From Cannabis sativa (taxonomy: Eukaryota > Streptophyta > Magnoliopsida > Rosales > Cannabaceae), in contig NC_083603.1 in NCBI RefSeq assembly GCF_029168945.1, positions 15,748,001 to 15,812,000 on the forward strand: DNA of 64,000 bases. Reading direction: 5' to 3'. Below, piece after piece: positions 34,648-46,436 of the stretch (positions are counted from its first letter, which is position 1; each line of letters begins with the position of its first letter). The notes beneath the pieces are model-generated. The model saw only the letters and a program-made list of their open reading frames with translations, was not told where the DNA came from and did no database searches. Both the position numbers and the translations under genes were made by a program.

Positions 34648-34895
34648 AGTGGGACATTACTACCAGCAAAAAACAGTCCTAATCCATGGAGAGAATTTTA
34701 TCAAACTAGAGAGTAATGAGTTGGAGATCTTAGAACAACCTACATATTACCTGAACCCTAGTATGAACAGTTTTAACCCTAAAAAAGTACCAAAACCATA
34801 TGCGATGATAACGATACAAGCAAATCAAACAACTGATCCACACTATGTAATGAACATGAGGAAGAAGAAAATAACTTACCGTTTGAAGTTAGGGC

Positions 34896-36790
34896 TGTTA
34901 GAAATATTTTACTAAGATCTAGATTTACTAACAAGTATGTTTCATTAACATCTTAATATGAATTCTAAAACAATGAAATAAACACATAAGAGTTTAAGAA
35001 AACCTTACATTGGGTGTAGCGGAATATAATGACTCCTTCCATTCAGATCTCTAGCCCTTGATTCCTTTCTGTAGCAGAGCATCACTAAGATCTGAACATG
35101 GATCTCTTTCTCTCCTTCTTGAGCCTGATTCTCCTTCTTGTTGAGTGGATTCTTCACAATCTTCCACACTATGATTGAGATACCACTTGATGTGTGTGGG
35201 CACTCACTCTATCACTCAAGGTATGAAAATTTAAAGAAGAAAAGAGAGGGTTTAGAGGTTCGGCTATAGGTTTAGGTAAGATGGCTCAATTTTCCTGAAG
35301 GCAAGAAATTTCATCAATCTTTAAGTGTGAGCCATCACTATCTATTTATAGGTAACCACCTAGGTTTAGGTTAGATTTAATTGGCATTAAAATAATGAAA
35401 AAATTAAATGGTAAATTGCATTACAAGTGGCCGACCATGTGTATTGGATTGGGCCCCACTTTGTAATTTTGCCATTTTGTCATTTTTCCATACCATTTTC
35501 TCAAAAATACTAATTTTTCAATTTAACCACTTAAATGCCAATTCCAATTATTTAATAACTAAAAATTAATTATTAAATAATATTGTCATTTAATATATTT
35601 ATTAATTAGACTTAATAAAGTCTTTCAATTAATTAATAAGACCTAGAATCTATTTTCTTACAATTTTGCCCTTGCTTAGTGAAAATTCATAAACTAGACA
35701 TAGTCTAATTTTAGAATTATAATTGATTAATCAAAATCAATTAACTGAGTCTTACAAGCAGTATGGTCTCAACTAGTATGGGGACCATCGGCCTATATAA
35801 CCGTGCTTCCAATAAGCAGATCAAGAACTTACCAAGTAAACTCACTGTCTTATTAATTCCTTGTTGCATCCACGCATAAAACTTGGAATTGCACTCTCAG
35901 TCATATAGAATACTCTATATGTTCCACGATATAGATACGCTATAAATTATCCATTGTTATTATCCCAATAATTAATGATCCTCTATAGATGATTTACATT
36001 GCATAAGGATAAAATTACCATTACACTCTTTCAATGTATTTTATCCTTAAAACACTTACCACCTATAAATGATATTTTAGTGAAATAATATAATCACTAA
36101 AATGAGATCTCAATCATTTACCTCTATTTAGCAAGCTCGAAGAAAATTATCGTTTTACTTCTAAATACCTATAAAAGCTATAGATTCCATATCTATGTTT
36201 AGCGCTCCCACTCAATTGTACTACCGTGTTCCAAAAATGTACGTATCATCCTGACCAAAAAGTAGGCTTAACTAACAAATCAAAGAACACGAATAACACT
36301 CTTGAGATCGAACCTAACCATGTCAGGATTAAGATCATTTGATCTAGGATCAACTAGGTGATATTAAATTGAATAGATATTATGGTAAATTTATCATATC
36401 TAATCAAAGTTCAATATCGGCCCCTTCCGATGTATACTCCATACATCCGATACTGGTAAACTTTGCCAATACCCTGGAAAGGACATAACACTTATCCAAG
36501 GTGTAAGCATACCTATCGCTGATTATCATGCCAGTCTAAATCCAGTGAACTGGCACATCAGGGAATTAAACTTTTGAACATATAATCATGATTATATTCC
36601 ACCGTGTTGACAACACTATAATCATGTACAAATACATATGTTCTGGACCTAACAGAATTTATAATCAAGAATTTATAATCATGAAATAAATCATGTGAAC
36701 CATGCAACATAAAATGTTAATTCTGATCTTTATTAATTAGTAAATCTGATTATATTGAAATGGGTTTTATTTAGGGCACAAAACCCAACA
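34896..36790 (-). repeat. Solo LTR 2 (same Copia family), inverted
   Basis: The inverted counterpart of solo LTR 1: the plus strand starts TGTTAGAAATATTTTACT and ends ATAAAACCCAACA. A perfect 5-bp TSD, AGGGC, lies at 34891-34895 and 36791-36795. Minus-strand TATAAATAGA lies at 35350-35341. It interrupts the putative first exon of the antisense accessory gene. Confidence 0.92.
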
Positions 36791-37232
36791 AGGGCTTGGG
36801 AAAATGCCTGGGAAATCCATCTGTAAACCTTCGAACGAAGCAAGGATCGCCTTGAAAAAGTAAAATCAGAGGAAACTGGCAGGAAAAAGGTCAAAGACAA
36901 GAATGGCATGCAAATCTTCAGACGGGTTTAATGGTGATCCTTAACGAAGAAGTTAAGGGTATTTCTAAAACTTTGTGAAAAATGGTGCAAAGGTGGTTCC
37001 TTTTCCTTATTTTGTACTCATGATAATGATTTCAAAAAAGATTTGATCCAATGGACGTGATTCGAAGTGGAAGTGGAAAAGATGGTCATTTAATTCTGAT
37101 ATACCTCGAAACCGCACAACCGCCAAAATTAGAGGGAATGCGTCTTTTGAAAAATAAAGGAGCGTGACGAAAATACCCTTGGTAATCATTAAAAAGCTCT
37201 TTTTAATTAAAAAGAACTTTTTAAGGGGTAAT

Positions 37233-38141
37233 TGGTATACCCGAAGTTCGGTAAGCACATGAGAGGAGGACACCTGTCGAGCTGGGAAGAACTCAAACAC
37301 ACAAACGACAAGTATGCTTAGCATGGAACAACTCGTTGGAAATATAATTCGCAGGATAGGTTTATAACTCGGCTGGCTGAATAGCCTTCAGCGAGACAGA
37401 AACATACAATTTGCCAATTTATGTATTGACGAGAAACCATGTTAGTGCATACACTCATGACGAGGGCTCAACCTCGCTATGTGAAAGAGAAAACGATGAC
37501 ACTAAAAATACTTAGCGTATATTATGCAATATACAAACTAAGTATAGATAGTATGGCGAGCCAAGATAACAGACAGCGAGACGATTATCTCGCTAAAGAT
37601 GTTTTGCATGCGAGGAAGATCTTCTCAACCCCAGAGAGTGTAACCATCATGATTAAGACAATATTAGTCTCGAGAAGCTAAAACGACAAGCAGCTACTCG
37701 CTATCAGAGTGATCTTGGCTCCCTCCTCAGCGAGACATCCCTATGAGATAAGGTTTACCGTATATCTTTAATTATGCGCTCATCTCGGCCCAATAGAGGT
37801 GGGATATTCATAGCTATGTAAAAACTTCATTTATTTGGCTTGATATATAATCAAATCCCACAATTTTAGGGATAATAGCCGTATATGTATTTTGGTCAAT
37901 TTTGTAATTAACTGCCACTCTGCAATTATAAAAGGTGGCAGATAAGATCAAAACAAGGGAGAGGCCCCAAAGAGAAAAAGATACTCAGAAATCTGAATAA
38001 GATTAATTCGTGAACTATGCAGAATTTTCACTGCAAAACCACGTAAAAATCTTGTGTTCATATTTTTATTTTTCTATAGTTTTTCTGTATTGAATCATAT
38101 TTGTGAGGCTTAAATTTGGTTAACAAAAATCTGCGTTAACA
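37233..38141 (+). repeat. 3' LTR of the Tat-like element
   Basis: 909 bp, TGGTATACCC...GCGTTAACA. It carries a TATAAAAGG box at about 37929 followed by a transcribed-region-like stretch, giving plus orientation. A series of 'cgagac / cgctat / cgagaag' motifs between 37380 and 37735 is repeated but not a clear tandem. Confidence 0.8.
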
Positions 38142-38303
38142 AACTTTTACATGGTGAATAATAATTTGTCTAGATAAGTAATAATACATGATTTTTTTTA
38201 AAAAATATTATAAAATTGCATAAGATATCATAAAATAACATAAAATTTTATCATTCAATTTTTTTTAGACTATAAAATCTTATATGCCTTTATAAAATTT
38301 TAG

Positions 38304-39816
38304 ATGACAATCGACAAGTCTTAGACCACATTGCGAAATCGTAGATGTCCACAATATTGGAATGGTCTAAATGCATTTTTAGAGATGGCCTCGAAATGTA
38401 AAGATTGTGATGGTAGAATTAGGTACCCTTGTGTAAGATGTGTGAACAATAGGCTTCTAACTTTACCTGTTGTAAAAGCACACATATTCGATTGGGGTTT
38501 TTTTACTGGTTAGGAGAAGTGGGCTTACCACGGGGAAGCAGAATCTAGCGCCACTAATATAGTCAATGACCATGATGGCGTTGATGATGACCTTGAAATT
38601 GACGATATGATTCTAATAGTGGATGACTTCCTTTAGCCATCATTTGAAATGGATGATAATCTTGATGCAAATCAATGGCACTACAAATTATTTGAAGAGA
38701 TTAAGGCCGAGTTGTATCCTCGTTGTGATTGGATATCTTCTCTTAATTTTTTGGCAAAGTTATTGCATTTGAAAGTTAGGGAAAAGATTCCTAACAACAT
38801 ATTTGATGAATTACTGAAGTTATTAAAACTACATTTTCCAAAGAAAAATAAAATTCCATCAAACTACTATGATGCCAAGAAAAGATTGAAGAAATTAGGG
38901 TTGGGGTACGAGTCAATTCATGCGTGCATGCATAATTGCTGTTTATTTTACAATGAACATGCAAATAAAGATTCATGTCTAGTTTGTGGCACTACTAGAT
39001 GGATAACTTCAAAAAATTCAGGAGCAAAAAAGATGCATCATAAGGTGATGCGTTGCTTTCCATTAACTCCGTGACTGAAGAGACTATATAGTTCAAGGCA
39101 TACAATAAAATACATGGTATGGCACCACACTGGTAAATCAAAAGATGATGGTGTGATGCGACACCCTATGGATGGTAGAGCATGGAAGGACTTTGATGCC
39201 AAACAATGATTTTCCTAGTGAACCTCAAAATGTTTGTCTAGGTTTAGCTGCTGATGGCTTTAATCCATTTGGCAACATGAGCCAAGCTTACAGTATGTGG
39301 CCAATAGTTTTGGCGAACTATAATCTTCCACCTTTGTTATGTATGAAAGATAATAATTTTTTGTTGACCATTCTTATTCCTGAAGAAAAATCACTGGGTA
39401 TGGACATAGATGTATTTTTACGACCCTTGGTGGATAAGTTGAAGGAGTTGTGGGTTAACGAGGTAGATACGAAAGATAGTCGAACTAACATTGTGTTCAA
39501 GTTGCGTGCAACTCTTTTGTGGAATGTTAATGATTTTCTAGCTCGTAGTTATTTGACTTGTTGGAGTGGTCAGAGATACAAAGCTTGCCCCACTTGTAAT
39601 GAAGATACCTCTTCCATTCGAGTAATTGGTAAGACATCTTACGTAGTTCATAGAAGATTTTTGCCAAATAACCATCGAATGAGAAAGGATACTCAATTTA
39701 ACAGACAAATTGAGAGAAGACCTCCTCCAAGACGTTTCACTTGTGAGGAAGTATTAGAACAAGTAAACAAACTCCCACCCAACTCCCTGGAAATCATGAG
39801 CTATTTGGTGGTGTGA
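38304..39816 (+). pseudogene. CACTA (En/Spm, TNP2-type) transposase remnant
   Basis: Starts MTIDKS then a stop in place of a codon. The transposase-associated domain follows (YWNGLNAFLEMASKCKD; IRYPCVRCVN), an acidic linker, then LHLKVREKIPNNIFDELLKLL and CMHNCCLFY...CLVCGTTRW typical of the TNP2 N-terminal part. Around 39195-39205 the reading shifts frame into the TNP2 core: NVCLGLAADGFNPFGNMSQA, YSMWPIVLANYNLPP and LARSYLTCWSGQRYKACPTC. There are at least four stops and one frameshift. The C-terminal half is missing, replaced at about 39820 by a Gypsy LTR fragment. With the terminus at 29087 it belongs to one CACTA element split by the Tat-like insertion. Confidence 0.88.
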
Positions 39817-39824
39817 AGTAACAC

Positions 39825-41400
39825 CCTAATCTATAGGGACGCCACGTGTGTGATTTTATAAACTAATTTAATACTAATAGATTAATTAATTATTAAAAAC
39901 CCTAGTAATATTAAAAATTTGACTAAAATAAAATACCAAAAATGGACATTATAATGGCATAAAAAGTGTGTTTTGGCAATCCCTGTTATAAAAAATTTTG
40001 CTAAAGAAATATATACGACAACCATTTAAAGACAAAATCAAAATACACAACAGATACAGCCAGCCCAAAACAACTCCTGGCAACGTGGCACGCAGGCCAG
40101 TGAGGTCAATATGACATTGCTGGAGAAGACTGTCACCTCATGGTTGATCTAGCTTTTCTTTGTCTTTACCTGCACCACATAGCACCCGTGAGTCACAAAA
40201 ACTCAGCGAGAAAAGTAATAATAATAATCATATAGTTGATTATTCGAATATTGTCATTTATACATAATACGAGTCAAACCATCAAACATTGTTCATAAGA
40301 TGAAATCCAAATCACTACTGGCATTTGCCACGAATAAGTATCAGTGTACAAATATTTAGTAATACAAAACCATTATACCAATAATAGAATTCATATTCAT
40401 TTAATCATATAAATAATATATTTATGTTACCTCATAAAGTAACCATCTTCATGACATCACGTTGCCTAATCAGACAAGTTGATGCTTTAATCTGATAATC
40501 CCGTATTGCATTGCCTAATCAGGCAAGCCCGTGCCATAGTCTGGCACTCATATATCGCATAACTGAGTCACCTAATTAGATGAGCTCGTGCCATAAACCT
40601 GCACCCATATATCATATAATTGCATTACCTAATTAGGTGAGCCTGTGCCAAAAACCTACACCCATATATCATATAATTGCATCACCTAATCAGGTGAGCC
40701 CATACCATAATCTAGCACCAATATTGCATCGTCTAATCAGACGAGTCCGTACTTACGCTCGGTACTTATCATATATCACTAACGCCCGTACTTACGCTCA
40801 GAATGTCGTCAAAAAAATTGCATCACCTAATCAGGTGAGCCCGTACCTATGCTCGGTACTCATCATATATCACTAACGCCTATACCTACGCTCGATATGT
40901 CGCCAAGAAAATCGCATCACCTAATCAGGTGAGCCCATATATCATATGCATAATATCATCACATTATCGATACTCAACCAATCAATCTTTTCATTACATA
41001 ACAATATTAACTATATCTCAATATTAATCAATTCATAACAATATTAATTGTATTACATACCACATACTATACAATACAATATACTTTTCTTACCTGCATA
41101 TCCAAATGAGTGTGCTAGCGGACCCAAGCGACATATAATTTGGCGTATAATAATCCTAAGTCATATTAATAGTAAGACAATAAATGTCTATCCAAAACAG
41201 CCATTTAAAACTTAAACTGTAAACTTTTCTATTAATAACTAACTATAAAAATCACACCTTATGACAACTTAAAATTTCACTCTCAACTCACTTAAATTAT
41301 ATAAACTGAACTCAACTTATATTCTCCAAAAAAGCTTTCATAAAGCTACAAAAATCATTAAATTTCTTACCAAAAGTTCACTATTCAAGTTTAGCTCCAA
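39825..41400 (-). repeat. Gypsy LTR fragment (Tekay-related), hairpin-rich
   Basis: Starts taacaccctaatctatagg, as Tekay LTRs do, and shares the run ctttacctgcacc ... cgtgagtc ... actcagcgagaaaagtaataataa with 11925-11985. A dense series of short palindromes lies at 40461-40935. The right boundary is not defined; sequence resemblance fades by about 41400. No matching internal region or second LTR is present. Confidence 0.6.
40461..40935. repeat. Imperfect repeat array of CCTAATCAGG-type hairpins
   Basis: About nine hairpins with the core TAAT(C/T)A: ttgcctaatcaggcaa (40511), cacctaatcaggtg (40682, 40823, 40918), cgtctaatcagacg (40729), tacctaattaggtg (40627) and partly paired cacctaattagatg (40569) and ttgcctaatcagacaa (40463). 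Interspersed are gccatagtctggc and a ~110-bp unit (cgctcggtact(t/c)atcatatatcactaacgcc) present twice (40756 and 40851). Confidence 0.8.
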
Positions 41401-42409
41401 TATATGAGTATATATATATATATATGGCTTTGGATGTGATCACGCATTGTATCAATTGCGTGACTAGTGACTCACAAAAATAATATATATATATTATATC
41501 AACAAACATAGTACAATCTAAAAAAGTGACATGTGTTCCTTTAATTTTTTTCTTTTTCTGACAACTATTATTTTAAGCCAATAAATAATAGATAAAGGAC
41601 AATATTAACCTAATATAGCCGGTTATACTAACCTGTTGAGTTGACACAAATATTTTATATGTGCTAGGTAGGGATATAAGTGTAATTTCACATTAAGTTT
41701 TCATGCGTAAGTAATCTATTACGTTTTTGAGTGAATATCAACCACACCTAAATAATATAGATGTTACTGGGTAAATATAGACCATGTATGAAAAATATTA
41801 GTTTATCAGAATTTTCTTTAGGAGTACAAGTAATATGGTAATTAAACTGGGTGATTTCTTTTTTTTGAAAAAAGAATAATATTAATTGGCATATTAATTA
41901 AAAATTTAAAATAATTAAACTTAATAAATTTTTTATTTTTTAAATTATACTTAGTTATAATATTTTCTTTAGTTTCTCTAAAATTATTTATTTTAAATAT
42001 AACTAAAACTAATAAAACTATTGCTAAAATATATATGGAAAATATATGTCATAAACTAAATTATAACGTTAATGGTATGATTTATTCAATTTTATACTTC
42101 ATTCATAATTAAATGGGTATGATAAACACGTGTAATTTAACATTAGGTTTTATGCATAAGTAATCTAGTTATCTCAAACTATTCACTATAATAAAGCCAC
42201 AATACCATGCCATATATGTTGAATTGAAGTAGTCTTACATATAAGTTGGTGAAATAACAACTAATGGTCTCACATAATTAAATGACAATAACAATATAAA
42301 ATAAGAATTAGATGTTTCATTGAAGGCTTAAGAATGGGGACTAGTCTTTTTTACTGTGGAATGTATTCAACATGCATGGGTGGAAGATGATCATGGTCTT
42401 GTATGAGTT
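41401..42409. other. Spacer with a dispersed local repeat
   Basis: Contains a (TA)n run at 41408-41424 and two copies of the local motif gtgtaatttcacatta...cataagtaatct (41690-41790 and 42130-42175) that recurs right of the FAR1-like gene. The 3' untranslated region of that gene probably lies at its right end. Confidence 0.5.
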
Positions 42410-44676
42410 TTAGACCCCTGTCCTTCTCATACAAGTTCGTTTATTATGATCTCGACCTCCACAAAGTGTGCATTGCCTACCTCCTTGTACTCCATCATTT
42501 GTTCCTTTTCTAGAATTCGTTGAGGCCATGCCCTTCGTCCTCACTCTTACAGGATCTTGGATTATGTTTGGATTATCACGATATGTTGTGGTTGGTTGTG
42601 AGTTTTGGCTATTCTGTCCCTCCTCGTAAGACGCCCTAAAGATGGTATTAAGTTTTTCCAACTCCATCTTTGCCATTTGGAATGTCGCTTCTGAGTGTGA
42701 TGCAAAGAAATTCATTGAGTTTGAATAAGCATTGAGCGCTCCAAACCTGAACAATCATATGAATCATAATTAAAACACTAATAGAATAAGAATAAAAGAA
42801 TTTTATTTGCTAATTTAATTTTAATTTACCTTGACAATTGGGTCATCTTTTGATGCTCGGATGAGTGTTCACCAACTTGTGTAGAGGAAGAAGTCTTGAC
42901 ATCCTTTCGCCAACGAGTTAATATTAAGGATTCTGGTATAACTCGAATGTCAAGACTTTTCATTACACACCATATATGCTTGCATGGAATACCATCGGAC
43001 TCAAACAACAAACACGAACAATTTAACTCATTCTTCTCTTTGTTATATAAGACTCGGTGTCTTATCGTACCGTATTGGAATCTAGCTAAAGAGAAGAGGT
43101 ATGAATCCCCTTGATCTTCCCGATGAGAAATTGAATAGGGTTGCTCTTCCTCAATCTGTTCTTTTACTTTATAATATATGTTTCTGGTGAAAATTGCGGC
43201 GGCCTGTTTGTAATATGTTTGCAAGAAATCTGTCTTACCAGCGGGAATATGAGGGACGATATGCATGCTTTTGAAATCTTTAGCGGCTTCATTATGGCGC
43301 ATTGTGCCAATAGCATGGGTAATTTGTGAAACAAACTCTCGTAAACTGTAATTAGCAAGTAAGAATCTCTTGAGTACATTGTTCATAGACTCACATCTTT
43401 GGGTTGTTCGCATGCCTCCATAGAAAACCCCTCTTAAGAACGTCTCTGCCCATTGACCACGTGTGTTGTATTTAGTACGACACCAAGAATTTTCTTCAAG
43501 GCCGAACTGTGCCAACAAAGCGGCCCATTTTTCTTCAAACTCTTCCACTTTGTAGTAGTTGTATATTAAGTCAAAGAAGCCTTTGTTGAAATCTGGAATC
43601 TTAATATTCTTTGTGGCATTGTTCCCTAGATGCCATGCACAAAGTCGATGGGTAGAGTCTCGTAACAAATGTCTGATTGCGAATCCCATCCTTTCATCAT
43701 TATCAGTGAGGACTACTTTTGGTTTTTTGTTGCCCATGCAATCAAGGAACACCCTCAAGAACCAAATATAAGCGTCTTCCGTCTCATCAAGTAAAACTGC
43801 GCAACCGAACACACAAGTTTCAAAATGGTGATTGACGCCAACAACTACAGTCAATGGCTTATTATACTTATTGGTGCGGTATGTTGTATCAAAAGCAATA
43901 GCTTCCCCGAATAACATGTAGTCTCTTCTACTCATACCATCAGCCCAAAAAAGGAATGCTAATCGATTTTCGTCATCAATCTTGTACTCGACGTAAAATT
44001 CAGGATCCATTGATGATAAGCCTTCTAAGAAACCCAATGTACCTTCTGCATCACTTGATATGTTCTCTTGCTTTCTTAAACTAGCCACTTTGTTGTACAC
44101 ATCTCTTAGTTGGAAAGGAAGATTGTCATACCCTCCAGATTGTAGGGCAATATGTGCTACAACGGAAGAAGTTTTGATACCACATCTATTCATGCTAATT
44201 ACTTGTGCAGCTACTGCTTCAGGAACCTCGCGGTTTGCCCGAGTGAATTGCATTTGTGATGGTATTACCAAATCATGATTATGAAATGGTACAAATTCTT
44301 GACACCGCCAAAGATTTGTTTTTTGTAACCGAAGGATTCGTAACGCAGCTTGACACCCACAACGTGTTATTTCTTTTGGTCGCTTCTTCCTGTCTGGCAT
44401 GTTCAAAAATTTCTCCTTCCGAAAACCTTCTTTGTTACAAACCCATCGTCGAATGTATATTTCTCCATCACTTTTCCTGGATTTTGTATCGTCAATTCTA
44501 GGACTGAAACCTTTCCATCTTGCATAAGTATAATAGAATGCCTCCCACATTTTTAGACTTACCATCTCTTTCCCTTCAATATCATGAGTATCTATTTCTG
44601 CAACTGATTTGGATAGTTGAAGTGTGTCCAAAATTTCTTGCCAGTGAGAGTTGGAGGCAATATCTACGTCCGTCAT
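42410..44676 (-). CDS. FAR1-related (FHY3/FAR1 family) protein, two exons, apparently intact
   Basis: Exon 1 (44676-42830) ends TCAAG|GTAAAT; exon 2 (42746-42410) follows TTGTTCAG|G and keeps frame, giving 727 residues, within the usual FAR1/FRS range. FAR1 DNA-binding domain about residues 45-140 (C80, C106, C108, H132/H134 as plausible zinc ligands). MULE transposase core about 250-440 with the D-D-E positions kept: AFDTTY (Asp263), VLTDND (Asp325), RCESMN (Glu429). SWIM zinc finger C553-S-C555...C565-K-H567. Exon 2 adds a CTLCGGRDHNKRTC knuckle as in FRS C-termini. FHY3/FAR1 proteins are transposase-derived transcription factors in far-red light signalling and development, nuclear located. 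No terminal inverted repeats were seen, so a domesticated FRS gene is likely, but an autonomous MULE cannot be excluded. No break is visible. Confidence 0.9.
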
Positions 44677-46396
44677 ACTTTTCCTAATAATTCAATAAAA
44701 TGAATATTAGTCATTCAAGTGTATGATGAAAACACATTAACTTACATATTAAAGTTAATGAAGTTGATGACTTTCCTTAAATATTTGACACAAAATTTAA
44801 GCTTTTCTGTTTTGACTACTAACAGTAATCTTTATTGTTGTACTAACTCTCATAGTCAATGGTATTGCAAACAGTGAAGAACAAATTTACCTAAAAAAAC
44901 ATACTATTTTCATATACGTTCTATTGTAATTTCATGCACTTTCATTAATTAACCAATTGAAATATTAAAAAAATACTCTCATATGTACAAAAAAAAAATA
45001 AACAAAAGTAATGCTCTTACCTAAAAAAAAATCCTACATTTATAAAAATATATATTATGTAATAACCATAGAATGAACATGCTTTGAATCCATGACTCAA
45101 TATAGTTGGACTCCATTTATGTGGTAAGTAAAAGATTTATTGTTTTCAAGGCCCAATATCAAGGCCCAATACCAAGATTTATTGTTCTCTTTTACAGCAA
45201 CATCTATGTTTACATAAATGAAACATGGTTTTGTAATAGTCTCTAGTGAACTCAAACATAGTATCACATCTTATTGGTCATAAAGATTTTATGAAAAATA
45301 AATTTTATATTAGTTAACACGTTCAACTATTGTGACGGTAATTAAATATTCATCAGTAAATATTCTATCTATTTTCATAAATTAGATAAATAATGCAATC
45401 TTTTAATCTTGTGATGTTATCATTTTTTTTTAGTATTATAGTTTTTTTTTTTTTAGAAACAACACAATCACTTCTTTTAGTTTAACACTTCTTTTGTTAT
45501 GAAGATTGTCTCTTGAATAATATATACTTATCTATGTTATTGTATCATATGTAATAACCATAGAATGAACATGCTTTGAATCCATGACTCAATATTAGAC
45601 TCTATTTATATGGTAAGTAAAAGATAAGCACATGCTGTCAAAATAAGATATTGTGTTAATAAGACATACCTTTATAATTGTAATAGGAGACTTACAAGAC
45701 TATCCAAGTGAGTGAGAGTGAGATTGATTCATCCACCAAAACTCTACCAAATGACACTATAGAAAGAAGTTGAATGAGAGTGAGATCAATAACTTTTTAT
45801 AAGTACTTACTTTTAGTTGTTTAATTTTGCCATTGTGAGGTCCTCATATTTGTACACTTGTAGGTGGTGTGGTTGGTGTAGTTATTTATGAAACTAACAC
45901 AAGAATTTAATTTAATATATAGGTTGTAGTTAAATATAAATGTATATAGGCTAGTCAATTGCTTGGCCTATTTTGGGCCATAATCTAACTATGTATCTAG
46001 GCCCAATATCATGATTTATTGTTTTCTTTTAAAGCAACATCTATGTTTACCATAAATCAAACATAGTTTTGTAATAGTCTTTAGTGAACTCAAACATAGT
46101 ATCATATCTTATTAGTCATAAAGATTTTAGATAAATAAATATTGTTATGGTAATTAGATAAATAATGTAAATTTTTAATCTTGTGATGTTGTCAATTTTT
46201 TTTTAGTATTATAGGTTTTTTTTTTTTTTTGGAAACAACACAATTAATCACAGGAATAATTAATGTTTAATTTTCTTCTCTTTTTTCATTTGGAGAGCAT
46301 ATATTTTTTATGATCGCCCAGATTTTATTACCACATAAGAAATCTCCAGATAAAGATGATTTAGTCCCGTACGTCATTGTATTAATTCCCTTCCAA

Positions 46397-46436
<40 letters not shown>

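Larger units (their letters stand above)
31036..36820 (-). pseudogene. Antisense accessory ORF of the Tat-like element (Transposase_28-like), disrupted
   Basis: A probable start at 36820 (MDFPGIFPSP) is followed, after removing the LTR at 34896-36790, by a consensus donor ACG|GTAAGTT at 34880. After the second LTR the coding text resumes (about 32725-32450: PEALEFEFPIELAIPYKYNP; HRHFLQEISEGRRRFLREAAW). A frame-shifted part (32341-31973) holds ICAGAILPLQDYFKDYINHI, VAPFQLNLVSYRILASLKVL and GCPTPVEIEYLLLS. That pattern (L-x-F-x-hydrophobic, P-x-QL, RI-x3-V-L, G-P) resembles PF04195, 'putative gypsy type transposon'. Further pieces lie at 31833-31438 and 31332-31036. It has several stops, two LTR insertions and unclear splicing, so it is a relic. 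The family call is from pattern memory and should be searched. Confidence 0.55.
30844..38141 (+). mobile_element. Tat/Grande-like Gypsy element remnant with antisense accessory ORF, gag-pol deleted
   Basis: Flanked by the TSD AACTT (30839-30843 and 38142-38146). The left LTR survives only as its first ~150 bp (30844 to about 30993, tgttatacccaaag...ggtttataact). The right LTR is complete (37233-38141). A polypurine tract (ttttaaggggtaat) precedes the right LTR. The interior has no gag-pol, only an antisense accessory gene like those known from Tat-lineage elements, and two later solo-LTR insertions. Loss of the 5' LTR end, primer site, gag and pol in one deletion is the simplest history. Confidence 0.75.

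Noticed and set aside
33006..36000. ORFs within the two solo LTRs
   Set aside because: They lie in LTRs with defined ends and TSDs and have no conserved product.
39822..42400. Right terminus of the CACTA element (TTTTCTTGTAGTG)
   Set aside because: I looked for this sequence downstream of the transposase remnant and did not find it; the right part seems lost.
42896..44556. Plus-strand ORFs of 60-81 codons
   Set aside because: They are antisense to the FAR1-like coding sequence.
46388..46436. ORF across the (TAA)n tract (poly-Asn / poly-Leu)
   Set aside because: The reading is produced by a microsatellite and has no gene-like sequence around it.
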